From positions 609,123 through 673,122 of the forward strand of contig NZ_VCDK01000005.1 in assembly GCF_007995215.1 (NCBI RefSeq): 64,000 nt of DNA. Reading direction: 5' to 3'. The notes below the pieces were generated by a model. The model worked only from the letters and a program-made list of their open reading frames with translations, was not told the origin of the DNA and ran no database searches. The DNA comes from Shimia ponticola (GTDB taxonomy: Bacteria; Pseudomonadota; Alphaproteobacteria; Rhodobacterales; Rhodobacteraceae). How positions within the stretch are numbered: the first letter of the stretch is position 1; each line of letters opens with the position of its first letter. Shown piece by piece: positions 45,543 through 55,222 of this stretch. The translations under genes were made by a program, and so were the position numbers.

Positions 45543-45749
45543 AACGCTCCCCAGGTCACTCGATTAATTTACAGCAGCAGAGTCGCACACTTCATAACAC
45601 GTTTAACGGTGATTGTGGTGGTCTGGTTCCCCCTACCTCCGCAGAGGGGCGCAAACTGTGTCCTCGGGGTCGCGATTGCGGTGGGGTAACAGAATACAGT
45701 GCAGGGTTTGGCTCTGGACCACATTCGAACCGGCGTTTACACCACATTT

Positions 45750-48083
45750 ATGTCCGACGACACCGATATCCCCGATACCTCGTTGAATGAGATGGCCGAG
45801 CCGCTGCGCCGGGCCATTGGCGACCGTTATCTGACCTATGCATTGTCCACGATCATGCACAGAGCGTTGCCGGACGCGCGAGACGGGCTGAAGCCGGTTC
45901 ATCGGCGAATCCTTTATGCCATGAGCAGGCTGCGCCTGACGGCGGATGGGAAATTCCTGAAGTCAGCCAAGATATCTGGCGACACGATGGGCGATTTCCA
46001 CCCGCATGGTGATCAGGCGATTTACGACGCCATGGCTCGCCTCGCACAGGATTTTGCGGTCCGTTATCCGCTGGTCGACGGCCAGGGGAACTTTGGCAAT
46101 ATCGACGGCGATAACCCGGCGGCCTCCCGCTATACCGAAGCGCGGATGACGGAACTCGCCGAAGCCTTGCTCGAAGGTCTTTCCGAGAACGCGGTCGACT
46201 TTCGCGACAATTACGACGGACGGCTGGAAGAACCCGTTGTTCTGCCCGCTCGCTATCCGAACCTGCTGGCCAATGGTGCCTCTGGGATCGCGGTCGGGAT
46301 GGCCACAAACATCCCGCCCCACAACCTGCATGAGCTTCTGGATGCCTGCATTCATCTTGCGAAAAAGCAGAATTCTGATCTCGTACGGGATGACACCCTG
46401 ATCGAAATGGTTCCGGGGCCTGATTTCCCAACGGGTGGCGTTATCGTTGAACCGGCTGAGTCGATTGCAGAGGCGTATAAGACCGGCAAGGGTGGCTTCC
46501 GCCTGCGGTGCAAATGGGAGCGGGAGGACCTGAACCGGGGTCAGTGGCAGATTGTTGTCACGGAAATCCCGTATCAGGTTCAGAAATCCAAGCTGATCGA
46601 AAAGCTGGCCGAGGTCATCCAGACCAAAAAGGTCCCGATCCTGGCCGATGTGCGGGATGAGTCCGCCGACGATATCCGCATCGTTCTTGAGCCGCGCTCC
46701 AAGAATGTCGACCCAGAGGTCCTTATGGGGATGCTCTACCGTAACTCTGACCTTGAGGTGCGGTTTTCCCTGAACATGAACGTGCTGATCGATGGTGTGA
46801 CGCCCAAGGTCTGCAGCATGAAAGAGGTGCTGCGCGCGTTCCTTGATCATCGCCGCGATGTGCTGATCCGGCGGTCGCAGCACCGGCTGGCCAAGATCGA
46901 TCACCGCTTGGAGGTGCTCGAAGGCTTCATCATCGCCTTCCTCAATCTGGATCGTGTGATCGACATCATTCGATACGATGACGATCCGAAGATCGCACTG
47001 ATGGCCGAGGATTGGGACCGCGAATTCCAGCGCGCCTATGATGAAGAGGATTACATCAGCCCCATCGGCCTGCCTCTGGAGCCCGATCCGGCGCTGACCG
47101 AGGTGCAGACCGAAGCCATCCTGAACATGCGCTTGCGGTCCTTGCGCCGTCTCGAAGAGATGGAACTGATCCGCGAGAAGGAAGAACTGCAAGCCGAGCG
47201 CGCGGGCCTGATGGAATTGATCGCGACCGAAGACCTGCAATGGGGTCGCATCGCCGACGAATTGCGCGAGGTACGCAAGACCTTCGGCCGCAGTGCCGAA
47301 GGCGGTCCGCGCCGAACCACCTTTGCAGACGCTGCGCAGGTCGAAGATGTCCCGCTTGAGGCGATGATCGACCGTGAACCTGTCACGATCGTCTGCTCAG
47401 ACATGGGCTGGATTCGGGCCATGTCGGGTCACATCGACCTGACCCGCGAACTCAAATACAAAGATGGCGATAAAGCCCGCTTTGTTTTCCATGCGGAAAC
47501 AACAGACAGATTGCTGGCCTATGGCTCCAATGGGCGGTTTTACACGCTGAGTGTGTCCAACCTGCCGGGCGGGCGCGGCATGGGTGAACCGCTGCGACTG
47601 ATGGTCGATCTGCCGAACGAAGCACAGATCATCGCGCTGTTCATTCACAAGCCCGGCCAGAAATTGTTGGTCGCATCGACCGCTGGGGATGGATTTGTCG
47701 TGCCAGAGGACGATGTTGTCGCTCAGACCCGTGCCGGCAAACAGGTCCTGAACGTGCGCGCGCCATCGCAGGCGCTGCTGTGCAAGCCGATCAGTGGCGA
47801 TCATGTCGCCGTCGTGGGTGAGAACCGCAAAGTCCTCGTCTTCCCCGTTGACGAACTGCCAGAGATGGGCAGGGGTAAGGGCGTGAGGCTGCAGAAGTAC
47901 AAGGACGGAGGTCTGTCAGATGCCATCACCTTCGCCCTGGGAACGGGCCTCACCTGGCTCGACCCCGCAGGCAGGACCCGGACCGTCGAGCGGCCCGAGC
48001 TGGACGAATGGATCGGCAAACGCGCCGGAACCGGACGGATGGCACCTCGAGGCTTCCCACGCGATAACAAATTCACCGACTAG
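45750..48083 (+). CDS. parC: DNA topoisomerase IV subunit A
   Basis: A 777-residue type IIA topoisomerase subunit that, with ParE, decatenates replicated chromosomes. The catalytic Tyr128 is in [12 protein letters not shown], and the quinolone region reads [22 protein letters not shown]. The C-terminal part is shorter than GyrA and lacks the GyrA box, with a pinwheel-like segment ending [12 protein letters not shown], the alphaproteobacterial ParC end. Position 80-85 (TMGDFH) has Met-Gly instead of the Ser found in E. coli ParC at the comparable resistance hotspot region. An upstream in-frame ATG at 45699 is less likely. Confidence 0.96.
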   Translation: MSDDTDIPDTSLNEMAEPLRRAIGDRYLTYALSTIMHRALPDARDGLKPVHRRILYAMSRLRLTADGKFLKSAKISGDTMGDFHPHGDQAIYDAMARLAQDFAVRYPLVDGQGNFGNIDGDNPAASRYTEARMTELAEALLEGLSENAVDFRDNYDGRLEEPVVLPARYPNLLANGASGIAVGMATNIPPHNLHELLDACIHLAKKQNSDLVRDDTLIEMVPGPDFPTGGVIVEPAESIAEAYKTGKGGFRLRCKWEREDLNRGQWQIVVTEIPYQVQKSKLIEKLAEVIQTKKVPILADVRDESADDIRIVLEPRSKNVDPEVLMGMLYRNSDLEVRFSLNMNVLIDGVTPKVCSMKEVLRAFLDHRRDVLIRRSQHRLAKIDHRLEVLEGFIIAFLNLDRVIDIIRYDDDPKIALMAEDWDREFQRAYDEEDYISPIGLPLEPDPALTEVQTEAILNMRLRSLRRLEEMELIREKEELQAERAGLMELIATEDLQWGRIADELREVRKTFGRSAEGGPRRTTFADAAQVEDVPLEAMIDREPVTIVCSDMGWIRAMSGHIDLTRELKYKDGDKARFVFHAETTDRLLAYGSNGRFYTLSVSNLPGGRGMGEPLRLMVDLPNEAQIIALFIHKPGQKLLVASTAGDGFVVPEDDVVAQTRAGKQVLNVRAPSQALLCKPISGDHVAVVGENRKVLVFPVDELPEMGRGKGVRLQKYKDGGLSDAITFALGTGLTWLDPAGRTRTVERPELDEWIGKRAGTGRMAPRGFPRDNKFTD

Positions 48084-48105
48084 GTCAGGGCCAAGCGCGA
48101 GGACG

Positions 48106-49290
48106 TCATTTGGCGGGCGGCGCGGCGCGATTTTTTGGCTCGCGTTCAAAACTGGCCTGCTGACCGTTATCACGTTGGGTATTTACCGGTTCTGGATGAA
48201 GACCCGTTTGCGCCGCTGGTACTGGTCCGCGACGCGTCCTGCGGGCATTCCGTTGGAATATACAGGTCAGCCGCTGGAAAAGCTGCTCGGTTTCCTGATC
48301 GTGGTTGTGTTCCTGGCGTTCTACCTTGGCCTTGCGAACCTGATCCTGACCTTTGTCAGTCTCGCGGTTTTTGCCGAGTACACCTTTGCCTACGTCATCT
48401 CGGCCATCGTGATCGCGCCCTTGTGGTTTTTTGCGCAGTATCGGGCGCGGCGCTATGTGCTGGCCCGAACACGCTGGCGCTCGATCCGTTTCGGGCTTGA
48501 ACCGGGCGCATGGGGCTACGCGCGTCGGGCTCTTTTGGGGTGGGTCGGAGTGCTTCTGACTTTGGGCCTGAGCCACCCGGCCTTGCGATTCCAGCTTGAG
48601 AAATATCGCAACGACCGGACGTTTTACGGCAATCACCGCCTGCACCAAGGCGGTCACAAAACCATGCTGTATCCGGCCTTCGTGCATCTGTTGATCGGTG
48701 TGTTCTTCTCTGCTGGCTCTTTGCTGGCCTCGCTTGAGTCTGGGCAGGAAGGAATAGCCATGATGATGGTTGTTTCGGTGCCATGGGCGCTGTTCGGGCT
48801 GGTCTATTACATTGTCGAAGGGCGACGAATTTTGGCTGCGCACCTGACGACAGGGGCCATGTCGCTGGTGCCGCGTCCGCGCGTTCTGAAGGTTTTGCAC
48901 ATCTATATCGTCGGTAACCTGTTCCGCGTCTCTGCAGCTGTCTTGATCTTGATGATCACCGGTTTCCTGTTTCTGGCCGCCGCCGCAGTGCTCAGCGGAG
49001 GGTTCGAGTTCCTGACCGAGATGAACCCGGACGAGATGGCGGAGGATGTCTTTCTGACCATGCCCGCATGGATCACCGGGGCGCTCGGATTGATAAGCTA
49101 TTTCCTGTTATTCTTGGTCTGGAGCGCACTCACCCACGCGTTCCTGACCTTTCCAATCTGGCGGCACTATGCCGAGACGCTGCAAATCGACGGATTGGAA
49201 GAGTTGGAGCAGATCACGCAACGGGGCCGCGATGAGTTTGCTGAGGCAGAGGGATTTGCCGAAGCCTTGGATGTGGGGGCCGCAATATGA
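48106..49290 (+). CDS. DUF898 (YjgN) family membrane protein, start codon unresolved
   Basis: A polytopic membrane protein of the DUF898/YjgN family, about 395 residues as drawn. The family's N-terminal signature FGGRRGAIFWLAFKTGLLT begins at 48109 and is followed by TLGIYRFWMKTRLRRWYW. Six or more hydrophobic segments follow. No ATG, GTG or TTG lies in frame between 47920 (inside parC) and 48175, so the coordinate given marks where conserved sequence starts, not a start codon. It overlaps the M48 gene by four bases. The function is unknown; the pairing with an M48 protease is frequent in this order. Confidence 0.8.
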   Translation, partial: SFGGRRGAIFWLAFKTGLLTVITLGIYRFWMKTRLRRWYWSATRPAGIPLEYTGQPLEKLLGFLIVVVFLAFYLGLANLILTFVSLAVFAEYTFAYVISAIVIAPLWFFAQYRARRYVLARTRWRSIRFGLEPGAWGYARRALLGWVGVLLTLGLSHPALRFQLEKYRNDRTFYGNHRLHQGGHKTMLYPAFVHLLIGVFFSAGSLLASLESGQEGIAMMMVVSVPWALFGLVYYIVEGRRILAAHLTTGAMSLVPRPRVLKVLHIYIVGNLFRVSAAVLILMITGFLFLAAAAVLSGGFEFLTEMNPDEMAEDVFLTMPAWITGALGLISYFLLFLVWSALTHAFLTFPIWRHYAETLQIDGLEELEQITQRGRDEFAEAEGFAEALDVGAAI

Positions 49291-50441
49291 CCGTCATCCG
49301 CATTGGGGCCGCGCCTGAATCTTTTCAGGGCAAAGGTCTGTATTTCGATGGTGACAGCGCACTTCCAGTGCCTGTCGAATTGACCATGGATGAACGTCGC
49401 CGTGGGTTGATGATCGTGGGCGAAGGGCGCGATCCAGTGATTTGGCCGCTGGACGATATCCGTGCCTTGGGCGATCAGGCGGACCCAGCGGTTATGACGC
49501 TGCGCCAGACAGCCGACCCGATGGCGCGGCTGGTCCTCAGCACCGACGAAGAGCGCCGCATCATGCAGGCCCGCGCGGGTAACCTGCGCAAGTCGCCCCC
49601 AGTTGAACGCAAGGGGCGACTGCTTGCGTGGTCTCTCGGGGCTGTCGCCTCGGTGGCGCTCATGGTGACGGTTTTGATCCCGTTGCTGGCCGACAGCTTG
49701 GCCGAATACCTGCCGCCTGCTGGTGAACGTGCTTTGGGTGATGCCACGCTTGGGCAGATTCGCACCTTCCTGGACGAAACGCGCATGAACCCTCTGCCGT
49801 TCTGCGAGTCCGAAGAAGGCTCTGTTGCCTTGGCAAAAATGGGCGAGACCCTGTTCCCGGATGGCATCGGCGAGCAGGAGTTACGTGTCTACGTGCTCGA
49901 ACATGAGATGGTGAATGCTTTTGCCTTGCCGGGTGGCATTATCGTTCTGTTCGAGGGCTTGATCGAAGAGGCTGAAACCCCGGACGAAGTTGCCTCTGTC
50001 TATGCGCATGAGGTTGGTCATGTCGTCGCGCGCGACCCGACACGCATCGCGTTGCGGTCTGCCGGATCGATTGGTGTGCTGGGGCTCTTGTTTGGGGATT
50101 TTGCTGGCGGTGCGCTGATCCTGTTCCTGACCGAGCGCATCATTCAGGCGGATTACAGTCAAGAAGCAGAGGCCGCAGCCGATGCTTATGCCCATTCCAC
50201 TCTGGCCAATGCCGGATATGATCCAGCCGCCATGGCGGATTTCTTTGAACGTCTGCGTGATGAATATGGCGACACGACGGGCTGGATTCAGCGATTTATG
50301 GCGCATCCGAATTTCTCGGACAGGATCGCTGCAGCGCGGGCAGCGACACCTGATACGGTCTCGCCTGACCCCATCCTGTCACAGGCCGAATGGCGCGCTT
50401 TGCGATCAATTTGTGATGACACAGCGCAGCGCTCTGGTTGA
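49287..50441 (+). CDS. M48 family metallopeptidase
   Basis: A 384-residue zinc protease. A membrane helix at about 111-135 (LLAWSLGAVASVALMVTVLIPLL) separates a small N-terminal domain from the periplasmic catalytic domain. The zinc motif HEVGH is at residues 241-245 and the third ligand is the Glu in QEAEAAADAYA near residue 295. VLEHEMVNAFALPGG is a family landmark seen in BepA/LoiP-like proteins. It probably degrades misfolded envelope proteins. The ATG overlaps the DUF898 stop by four bases, so the two proteins may act together. Confidence 0.92.
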   Translation: MTVIRIGAAPESFQGKGLYFDGDSALPVPVELTMDERRRGLMIVGEGRDPVIWPLDDIRALGDQADPAVMTLRQTADPMARLVLSTDEERRIMQARAGNLRKSPPVERKGRLLAWSLGAVASVALMVTVLIPLLADSLAEYLPPAGERALGDATLGQIRTFLDETRMNPLPFCESEEGSVALAKMGETLFPDGIGEQELRVYVLEHEMVNAFALPGGIIVLFEGLIEEAETPDEVASVYAHEVGHVVARDPTRIALRSAGSIGVLGLLFGDFAGGALILFLTERIIQADYSQEAEAAADAYAHSTLANAGYDPAAMADFFERLRDEYGDTTGWIQRFMAHPNFSDRIAAARAATPDTVSPDPILSQAEWRALRSICDDTAQRSG

Positions 50442-50506
50442 ACCTGATCCGGGACCTGCGCTAAGCCGCTAGCGAAGCCCGGTGGGAATGGGCAGGGGGG
50501 AGCGTT

Positions 50507-51307
50507 ATGGCATCGTGGATGACACGCCTGTTGGGCCTTGCGGCGATTGTCGCGCTGTCTGCCTGTGCAACAAGCGATCTGGAGGAGACGCCAGAGCCGA
50601 TTGGCGACTTCAAACTTGGTTTCTTTGTTCCGTCCACAGCGGCGGAGATGACCAAAGGCCCGGCATCACGCGACGCCACGCCAGAGGAATGGAAGGCCGC
50701 GATGAAAGCCGCTTTCGAGCCGCGCTTTAAACGTTACACGGGCGATTCTTTCTTTCATATCGGCGCGATCGTGGATGGGTATGTTCTGGCTCAGCCCGGC
50801 ATTCCGCTGGTTCTGGCTCCGAAATCCGTTCTGATTTTTCGCGTGACGATCATCGAAGACGCAACCGGCACGCAATATCCCGAGGAAGCGCACCAGATCA
50901 CGGTGGTTGAAAGCGTTGGAGCAGGCACGCTCCTTGGCTCCGGCCTCACATCCAGCAAGGAAGAGCAATTGGCCGACCTTGCTGAGAACGCGGCGCGCCA
51001 AACAGAGCGCTGGATGCGGGAACAGCCGTGGTTCGGAGAATTCTCCGGTTCGGTGGATGCGAGCCCTGAGGATGACGCGGCTGATTTGGAGGCCCCTGTC
51101 GAAGGTGAACCGCTTAGCGCGATCACGTTGCCAGAAGCGGACGAAACCCAGACAGCCTCAGCCGCCGCTGATGCAGGCGAGACGACCGCAGGCAACACGG
51201 ATGAGACCGCTGGCCAAACCACGGGTGACGCAGAGTCCGAAGCCGACATCTCCGGCGGTGCAGAAGACGATACAAATGCTGCTGCGCAAGAGACCGAAGA
51301 CGCTTAA
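50507..51307 (+). CDS. Putative lipoprotein with acidic Ala/Thr-rich tail
   Basis: A 266-residue lipoprotein. The signal peptide LLGLAAIVALSACATSDLE has a lipobox ending at Cys near residue 22. A folded domain of about 150 residues follows (FKLGFFVPSTAAEMTKGPASR through RWMREQPWF), then a strongly acidic, low-complexity tail rich in Ala, Thr, Glu and Asp. I do not recognise the family. The tail should be unstructured. GGGGGGAGCG precedes the ATG. It stands between the M48 gene and tuf. Confidence 0.8.
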   Translation: MASWMTRLLGLAAIVALSACATSDLEETPEPIGDFKLGFFVPSTAAEMTKGPASRDATPEEWKAAMKAAFEPRFKRYTGDSFFHIGAIVDGYVLAQPGIPLVLAPKSVLIFRVTIIEDATGTQYPEEAHQITVVESVGAGTLLGSGLTSSKEEQLADLAENAARQTERWMREQPWFGEFSGSVDASPEDDAADLEAPVEGEPLSAITLPEADETQTASAAADAGETTAGNTDETAGQTTGDAESEADISGGAEDDTNAAAQETEDA

Positions 51308-51313
51308 TCGGTG

Positions 51314-51342
51314 TTGATTTTCCTGCCACCGTTCAATACATC
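51314..51342 (+). promoter_or_regulatory. Candidate tuf promoter
   Basis: TTGATT, a 17-base spacer and TACATC lie about 80 bases before the tuf ATG, just after the lipoprotein stop. Spacing is ideal for a housekeeping promoter, but each box has mismatches. Confidence 0.4.
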
Positions 51343-51422
51343 GCGCGCGTATCGAAACCGGGCCAAACCTCCGGATGCAACTGGGCGCGCGACTTGGCCC
51401 GCCCCCCAATACAGAGGCCATC

Positions 51423-52598
51423 ATGGCAAAGGAAAAGTTTGAACGTACGAAACCGCACGTGAACATCGGCACGATTGGTCACGTTGACCACGGCAAGACG
51501 ACGTTGACGGCAGCGATCACGAAGTACTTTGGTGACTTCAAAGCGTATGACCAGATTGACGGCGCGCCTGAAGAAAAAGCCCGCGGCATCACGATCTCGA
51601 CGGCACACGTTGAGTACGAGACCGAGAACCGCCACTACGCGCACGTGGACTGCCCAGGCCACGCTGACTACGTGAAAAACATGATCACGGGTGCGGCGCA
51701 GATGGACGGCGCGATCCTGGTTGTGAACGCGGCTGACGGCCCAATGCCACAAACCCGCGAGCACATCCTGCTGGGTCGCCAGGTTGGCATCCCGAAGATG
51801 GTCGTGTTCATGAACAAAGTGGACCAGGTCGACGACGAAGAGCTTCTGGAGCTCGTCGAGATGGAAATCCGCGAACTGCTGGAAAGCTACGAGTACCCAG
51901 GCGACGATATTCCGATCATCGCGGGTTCGGCTCTGGCGGCGATGGAAGGCAACAACCCTGAGATCGGCGAAGAGAAGATCAAAGAGCTGATGGCAGCGGT
52001 TGATGAGTACATCGACACTCCAGAGCGTGCGGTTGACCAGCCGTTCCTGATGCCGATCGAAGACGTGTTCTCGATCTCGGGTCGTGGTACGGTTGTGACC
52101 GGTCGTGTTGAGCGTGGCGTGATCAACGTGGGCGACGAGATTGAAATCGTCGGTATCCGCGACACCACCAAGACGACCTGCACAGGCGTTGAAATGTTCC
52201 GCAAGCTGCTGGACCGCGGTGAAGCAGGCGACAACATCGGCGCACTGCTGCGCGGTGTGGACCGTGACGGCGTTGAGCGTGGTCAGGTTCTGTGTAAGCC
52301 AGCATCCGTGACGCCACACACGAAGTTCGAAGCCGAAGCCTACATCCTGACGAAGGATGAAGGTGGCCGTCACACGCCATTCTTCGCGAACTACCGTCCA
52401 CAGTTCTACTTCCGTACGACGGACGTGACTGGCACGGTTACGCTGGCAGAAGGCACCGAGATGGTCATGCCAGGCGACAACGTGTCGTTCTCGGTTGAAC
52501 TGATCGCGCCAATCGCGATGGAAAAAGGCCTCCGCTTCGCCATCCGCGAAGGCGGCCGCACCGTCGGCGCAGGCGTCGTCTCCGACATCACCGAGTAA
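51423..52598 (+). CDS. tuf: Elongation factor Tu
   Basis: A 391-residue GTPase that delivers aminoacyl-tRNA to the ribosome. G1 GHVDHGKT, G3 [15 protein letters not shown] and G4 NKVDQVDD are complete, and the C-terminal beta domains end [11 protein letters not shown]. Codon use is highly biased, as expected for high expression. Rhodobacterales usually carry two near-identical tuf genes; this one stands at the head of the secE-nusG-rplKA region. A strong terminator follows, so it is transcribed separately from the downstream genes. Confidence 0.98.
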   Translation: MAKEKFERTKPHVNIGTIGHVDHGKTTLTAAITKYFGDFKAYDQIDGAPEEKARGITISTAHVEYETENRHYAHVDCPGHADYVKNMITGAAQMDGAILVVNAADGPMPQTREHILLGRQVGIPKMVVFMNKVDQVDDEELLELVEMEIRELLESYEYPGDDIPIIAGSALAAMEGNNPEIGEEKIKELMAAVDEYIDTPERAVDQPFLMPIEDVFSISGRGTVVTGRVERGVINVGDEIEIVGIRDTTKTTCTGVEMFRKLLDRGEAGDNIGALLRGVDRDGVERGQVLCKPASVTPHTKFEAEAYILTKDEGGRHTPFFANYRPQFYFRTTDVTGTVTLAEGTEMVMPGDNVSFSVELIAPIAMEKGLRFAIREGGRTVGAGVVSDITE

Positions 52599-53071
52599 GA
52601 CAACTTTCCATCGGAAAGTCTGTCTGGTGGTGACAGGGGCCTTGGCAACGAGGCTCGTGAATATCACCTAAAAGATTTCTGGATGCCCGCATCCAAACCC
52701 GAGGCCCCTGTTTCGACAGGGGCCTTTTTCGTTCCCGCGTTTCGAACGCGCAAGTCCGCGGATTCTGGAACGAGCGCAAGCGATCCTTGGCCGTCTTGAG
52801 TGAGGCAGGAATCCCGTCCGGTTGGGCTGCGTTGCGCTCCAACCGGACCCAGCCTCCTTGCGGGATGCAGTCTGTTTTTTGGCCGAAACCGGCTGTTTGC
52901 CACTGCAGCGGGGTAACTTTTTTCGGTGCGACAAGTTCTACTTCCGCGGTAGGATTTCTTTCTGTTATCAACGCTATTCTGCGCTTGCAAAACAGTTCGG
53001 TATACTTGGGTACACCGCTAAGTCATTAAAAACGTTTGATTTTTTTTGAATGAGCGACGATTTTGCAGCCC
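52599..53071. other. Gap between tuf and the MaoC-type gene
   Basis: These 473 bases hold the tuf terminator, then about 150 bases of GC-rich sequence with loose inverted similarity (TGCGTTGCGCTCCAAC), then an AT-rich stretch from about 52915 that probably carries the promoter of the next operon. Short open frames in both strands lack ribosome sites and conserved features, so no gene is called. Confidence 0.55.
52702..52730 (+). terminator. Rho-independent terminator of tuf
   Basis: A perfect 10-bp stem AGGCCCCTGT/ACAGGGGCCT closes a TTCG tetraloop and is followed by five T residues, about 100 bases after the tuf stop. Confidence 0.9.
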
Positions 53072-53956
53072 ATGAAAGATACAGTCACACACACGCCCGA
53101 CCTTCAGTCCTGGGTTGGTCGCACGCAAACCACCACCGGCTATTTGTCGGCTCAGGTCGCGGCGATGGCTCATGCCACCCTAAGTGATGATGCGACCCCG
53201 GCGCCCGTTGCGGGCGATGTGATGCCTGCCCTGTGGCATTGGTATGCATTTCCCCCGACCGAGCCGATGTCTGATCTGGGCCATGACGGGCACCCTCAGC
53301 GCGGCCTGCGCGGCGACAAGCAGGGTTTCCTGCCCCCCGTGCCGTTTGAGCGGCGGATGTGGGCAGGCGGCAAGCTGACATTTCATGCGCCATTGCGTGT
53401 GGGGGAGCCAATCGAACGAACATCGACGATCTCGCAGATCACCGAGAAATCAGGCTCCGCCGGTGGGATGGTGTTTGTTGCTGTTGACCATGTCCTTTCG
53501 GGCGCGCAGGGCGTTGCCGTGCGCGAGCGTCATGACATCGTGTATCTGCCGATCCCCGAAAGCTATTCGCCGCCGGCCAAGAAAGCCGCTGATATGCACA
53601 ACGTCGCGGCGCTGCGTGAAGTCGAGGCGTCACCGCCGCTCCTGTTCCGCTATTCGGCGATCACCTTCAACGGGCACAAGATCCATTACGACCGCACCTA
53701 TTGTCAGGAGGTCGAGAAGTATCCCGGTCTGGTCGTACACGGGCCGCTGCAAGCCCAATTGATGATGGACATGGCCTGCAAGCTGCGCGGATCGGTTCCT
53801 AGCACGTTTAAGTTCCGGGGCATGCATCCGATGTTCGACGACGGCGTCATGCGCGTGATCGCCGCCGATGACGGTAGCACAGTTTCATTGAACACTGTGG
53901 CCGAAGCCGGGCATGTCGGCATGTCTGCCTCTGCGACATGGGGAGACGACCAATGA
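53072..53956 (+). CDS. MaoC-type enoyl-CoA hydratase, mesaconyl-C4-CoA hydratase-like
   Basis: A 294-residue protein with an N-terminal FAS1-like/MaoC hot-dog domain and a second hot-dog half. HWYAFPPTEPMSDLGHDGHPQRGG-type sequence (here PTEPMSDLGHDGHPQRG), FLPPVPFERRMWAGG and the late YSAITFNGHKIHYDRTYC match the group that includes mesaconyl-C4-CoA hydratase and itaconyl-CoA hydratase. It hydrates or dehydrates a branched C5 dicarboxyl-CoA. The ATG at 53072 is used because the frame upstream has only TTG. It overlaps a CoA-transferase gene by four bases, which supports joint action. Confidence 0.85.
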   Translation: MKDTVTHTPDLQSWVGRTQTTTGYLSAQVAAMAHATLSDDATPAPVAGDVMPALWHWYAFPPTEPMSDLGHDGHPQRGLRGDKQGFLPPVPFERRMWAGGKLTFHAPLRVGEPIERTSTISQITEKSGSAGGMVFVAVDHVLSGAQGVAVRERHDIVYLPIPESYSPPAKKAADMHNVAALREVEASPPLLFRYSAITFNGHKIHYDRTYCQEVEKYPGLVVHGPLQAQLMMDMACKLRGSVPSTFKFRGMHPMFDDGVMRVIAADDGSTVSLNTVAEAGHVGMSASATWGDDQ

Positions 53957-55194
53957 CCCAGATCCTGAAAGGCATGCGGGTCGTCGAAGGCTCAGCATTC
54001 GTGGCCGTTCCCCTGGCTGGGATGACACTTGCGCAGATGGGGGCAGAGGTCATCCGCTTTGACCGCCTTGAAGGCGGATTGGACGCTGGCCGCTGGCCGC
54101 TTGCGCCATCCGGGCAAAGCCTGTTCTGGGCGGGCCTCAACAAAGGCAAGAAATCCATTGCGGTGGACATGAAGCACCCTGAAGGGCGAGAACTGATCAC
54201 TCGCATCATCACCGCGCCGGGCGACGATGCTGGTCTTTTCCTGACAAACCTGCGGGTGCGCGGATGGATGGATCACGAAACCCTTAGCAAATACCGCGAA
54301 GACCTGATCATGGTCGGGCTGCAAGGGGATCGCCACGGGCGGCCTCAGGTTGATTACACGGTAAACCCGGCGCTCGGCATTCCTGACATCACCGGACCAG
54401 AAGGGCATGATGCCCCCGTCGCCAACGCGCTTCCGGCTTGGGACCTGATGGCGGGACATATGTGTGTGTCGTCTTTGCTTGCGGCAGAACGGCACCGTCT
54501 GAAAACCGGCGAGGGGCAGGATGTTTCCCTGTCGCTCAAAGACGTTGCGGCGGCCACGCTTGGACATCTGGGGATGATCGGCGACGCCAAGCTGAATGAC
54601 GTGCAGCGCGAGAAGTCCGGCAACGCGCTCTATGGCGCATACGGTCAGGATTTCCTGTGCTGCGACGGCCGCAGGATCATGGTCATCGGGCTGACGGGTC
54701 GGCAGTGGTCCGGGCTGGTCAAGACAACCGACACCAAGGATGCGCTCGATGCCATGGCCGCACGTCACGGGGCCAACCTGCGCGATGAAGGCGCACGGTG
54801 GGAACTGCGCAAGCAGATCACAGCCGTCCTGTCCCCGTGGTTCGCCGAACGGACCGCCGCCGAGGTAGGCCGCATTTTTGACGAGGCGTCGCTGACCTGG
54901 TCCGAATTTCGCACCGTCAAAGAAGCGGTAGAGCAAGACCCCGATTTGTCACCTGACAATCCTGTCTTCCAGATGCTGGATCAACCGGGGCTTGGCCAAT
55001 TTCCTGTGCCGTCTCATGTCGCGGATTTCTCGGCTATTTCGCGTCAGAACGCCGTGCCCGCGCCAGTGCTGGGGGAACATACAGAAGAGATTCTGGGCGA
55101 TGTTGCACGGCTGACAGATACTGAAATCGCACAGCTCTTTGACGCTGGCGTCGTCAGTTCGGCGCAGCCCTCCCGCTCGCGCAAGGCGGCGTGA
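53953..55194 (+). CDS. CaiB/BaiF family (class III) CoA-transferase
   Basis: A 413-residue family III CoA-transferase. It starts ILKGMRVVEGSAFVAVPLAGMTLAQMGAEVI, the family's opening, with FWAGLNKGKKSIAVD, GREL and LSLKDVAAATLGHLG further on. These enzymes move CoA between carboxylic acids. Paired with the hydratase-like gene it could act on mesaconate, itaconate or citramalate. The ATG at 53953 overlaps the hydratase stop; an ATG five codons earlier (53938) is less likely. Confidence 0.87.
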   Translation: MTQILKGMRVVEGSAFVAVPLAGMTLAQMGAEVIRFDRLEGGLDAGRWPLAPSGQSLFWAGLNKGKKSIAVDMKHPEGRELITRIITAPGDDAGLFLTNLRVRGWMDHETLSKYREDLIMVGLQGDRHGRPQVDYTVNPALGIPDITGPEGHDAPVANALPAWDLMAGHMCVSSLLAAERHRLKTGEGQDVSLSLKDVAAATLGHLGMIGDAKLNDVQREKSGNALYGAYGQDFLCCDGRRIMVIGLTGRQWSGLVKTTDTKDALDAMAARHGANLRDEGARWELRKQITAVLSPWFAERTAAEVGRIFDEASLTWSEFRTVKEAVEQDPDLSPDNPVFQMLDQPGLGQFPVPSHVADFSAISRQNAVPAPVLGEHTEEILGDVARLTDTEIAQLFDAGVVSSAQPSRSRKAA

Positions 55195-55222
55195 GGGCAA
55201 TCAGCCTCCCGAGAGACTGCAC

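Noticed and set aside
45963..47240. A 425-codon minus-strand open frame inside parC
   Set aside because: Shadow of parC, which is complete and well conserved.
51333..52667. A 444-codon minus-strand open frame opposite tuf
   Set aside because: Antisense of a highly biased gene; the translation has no recognisable feature.
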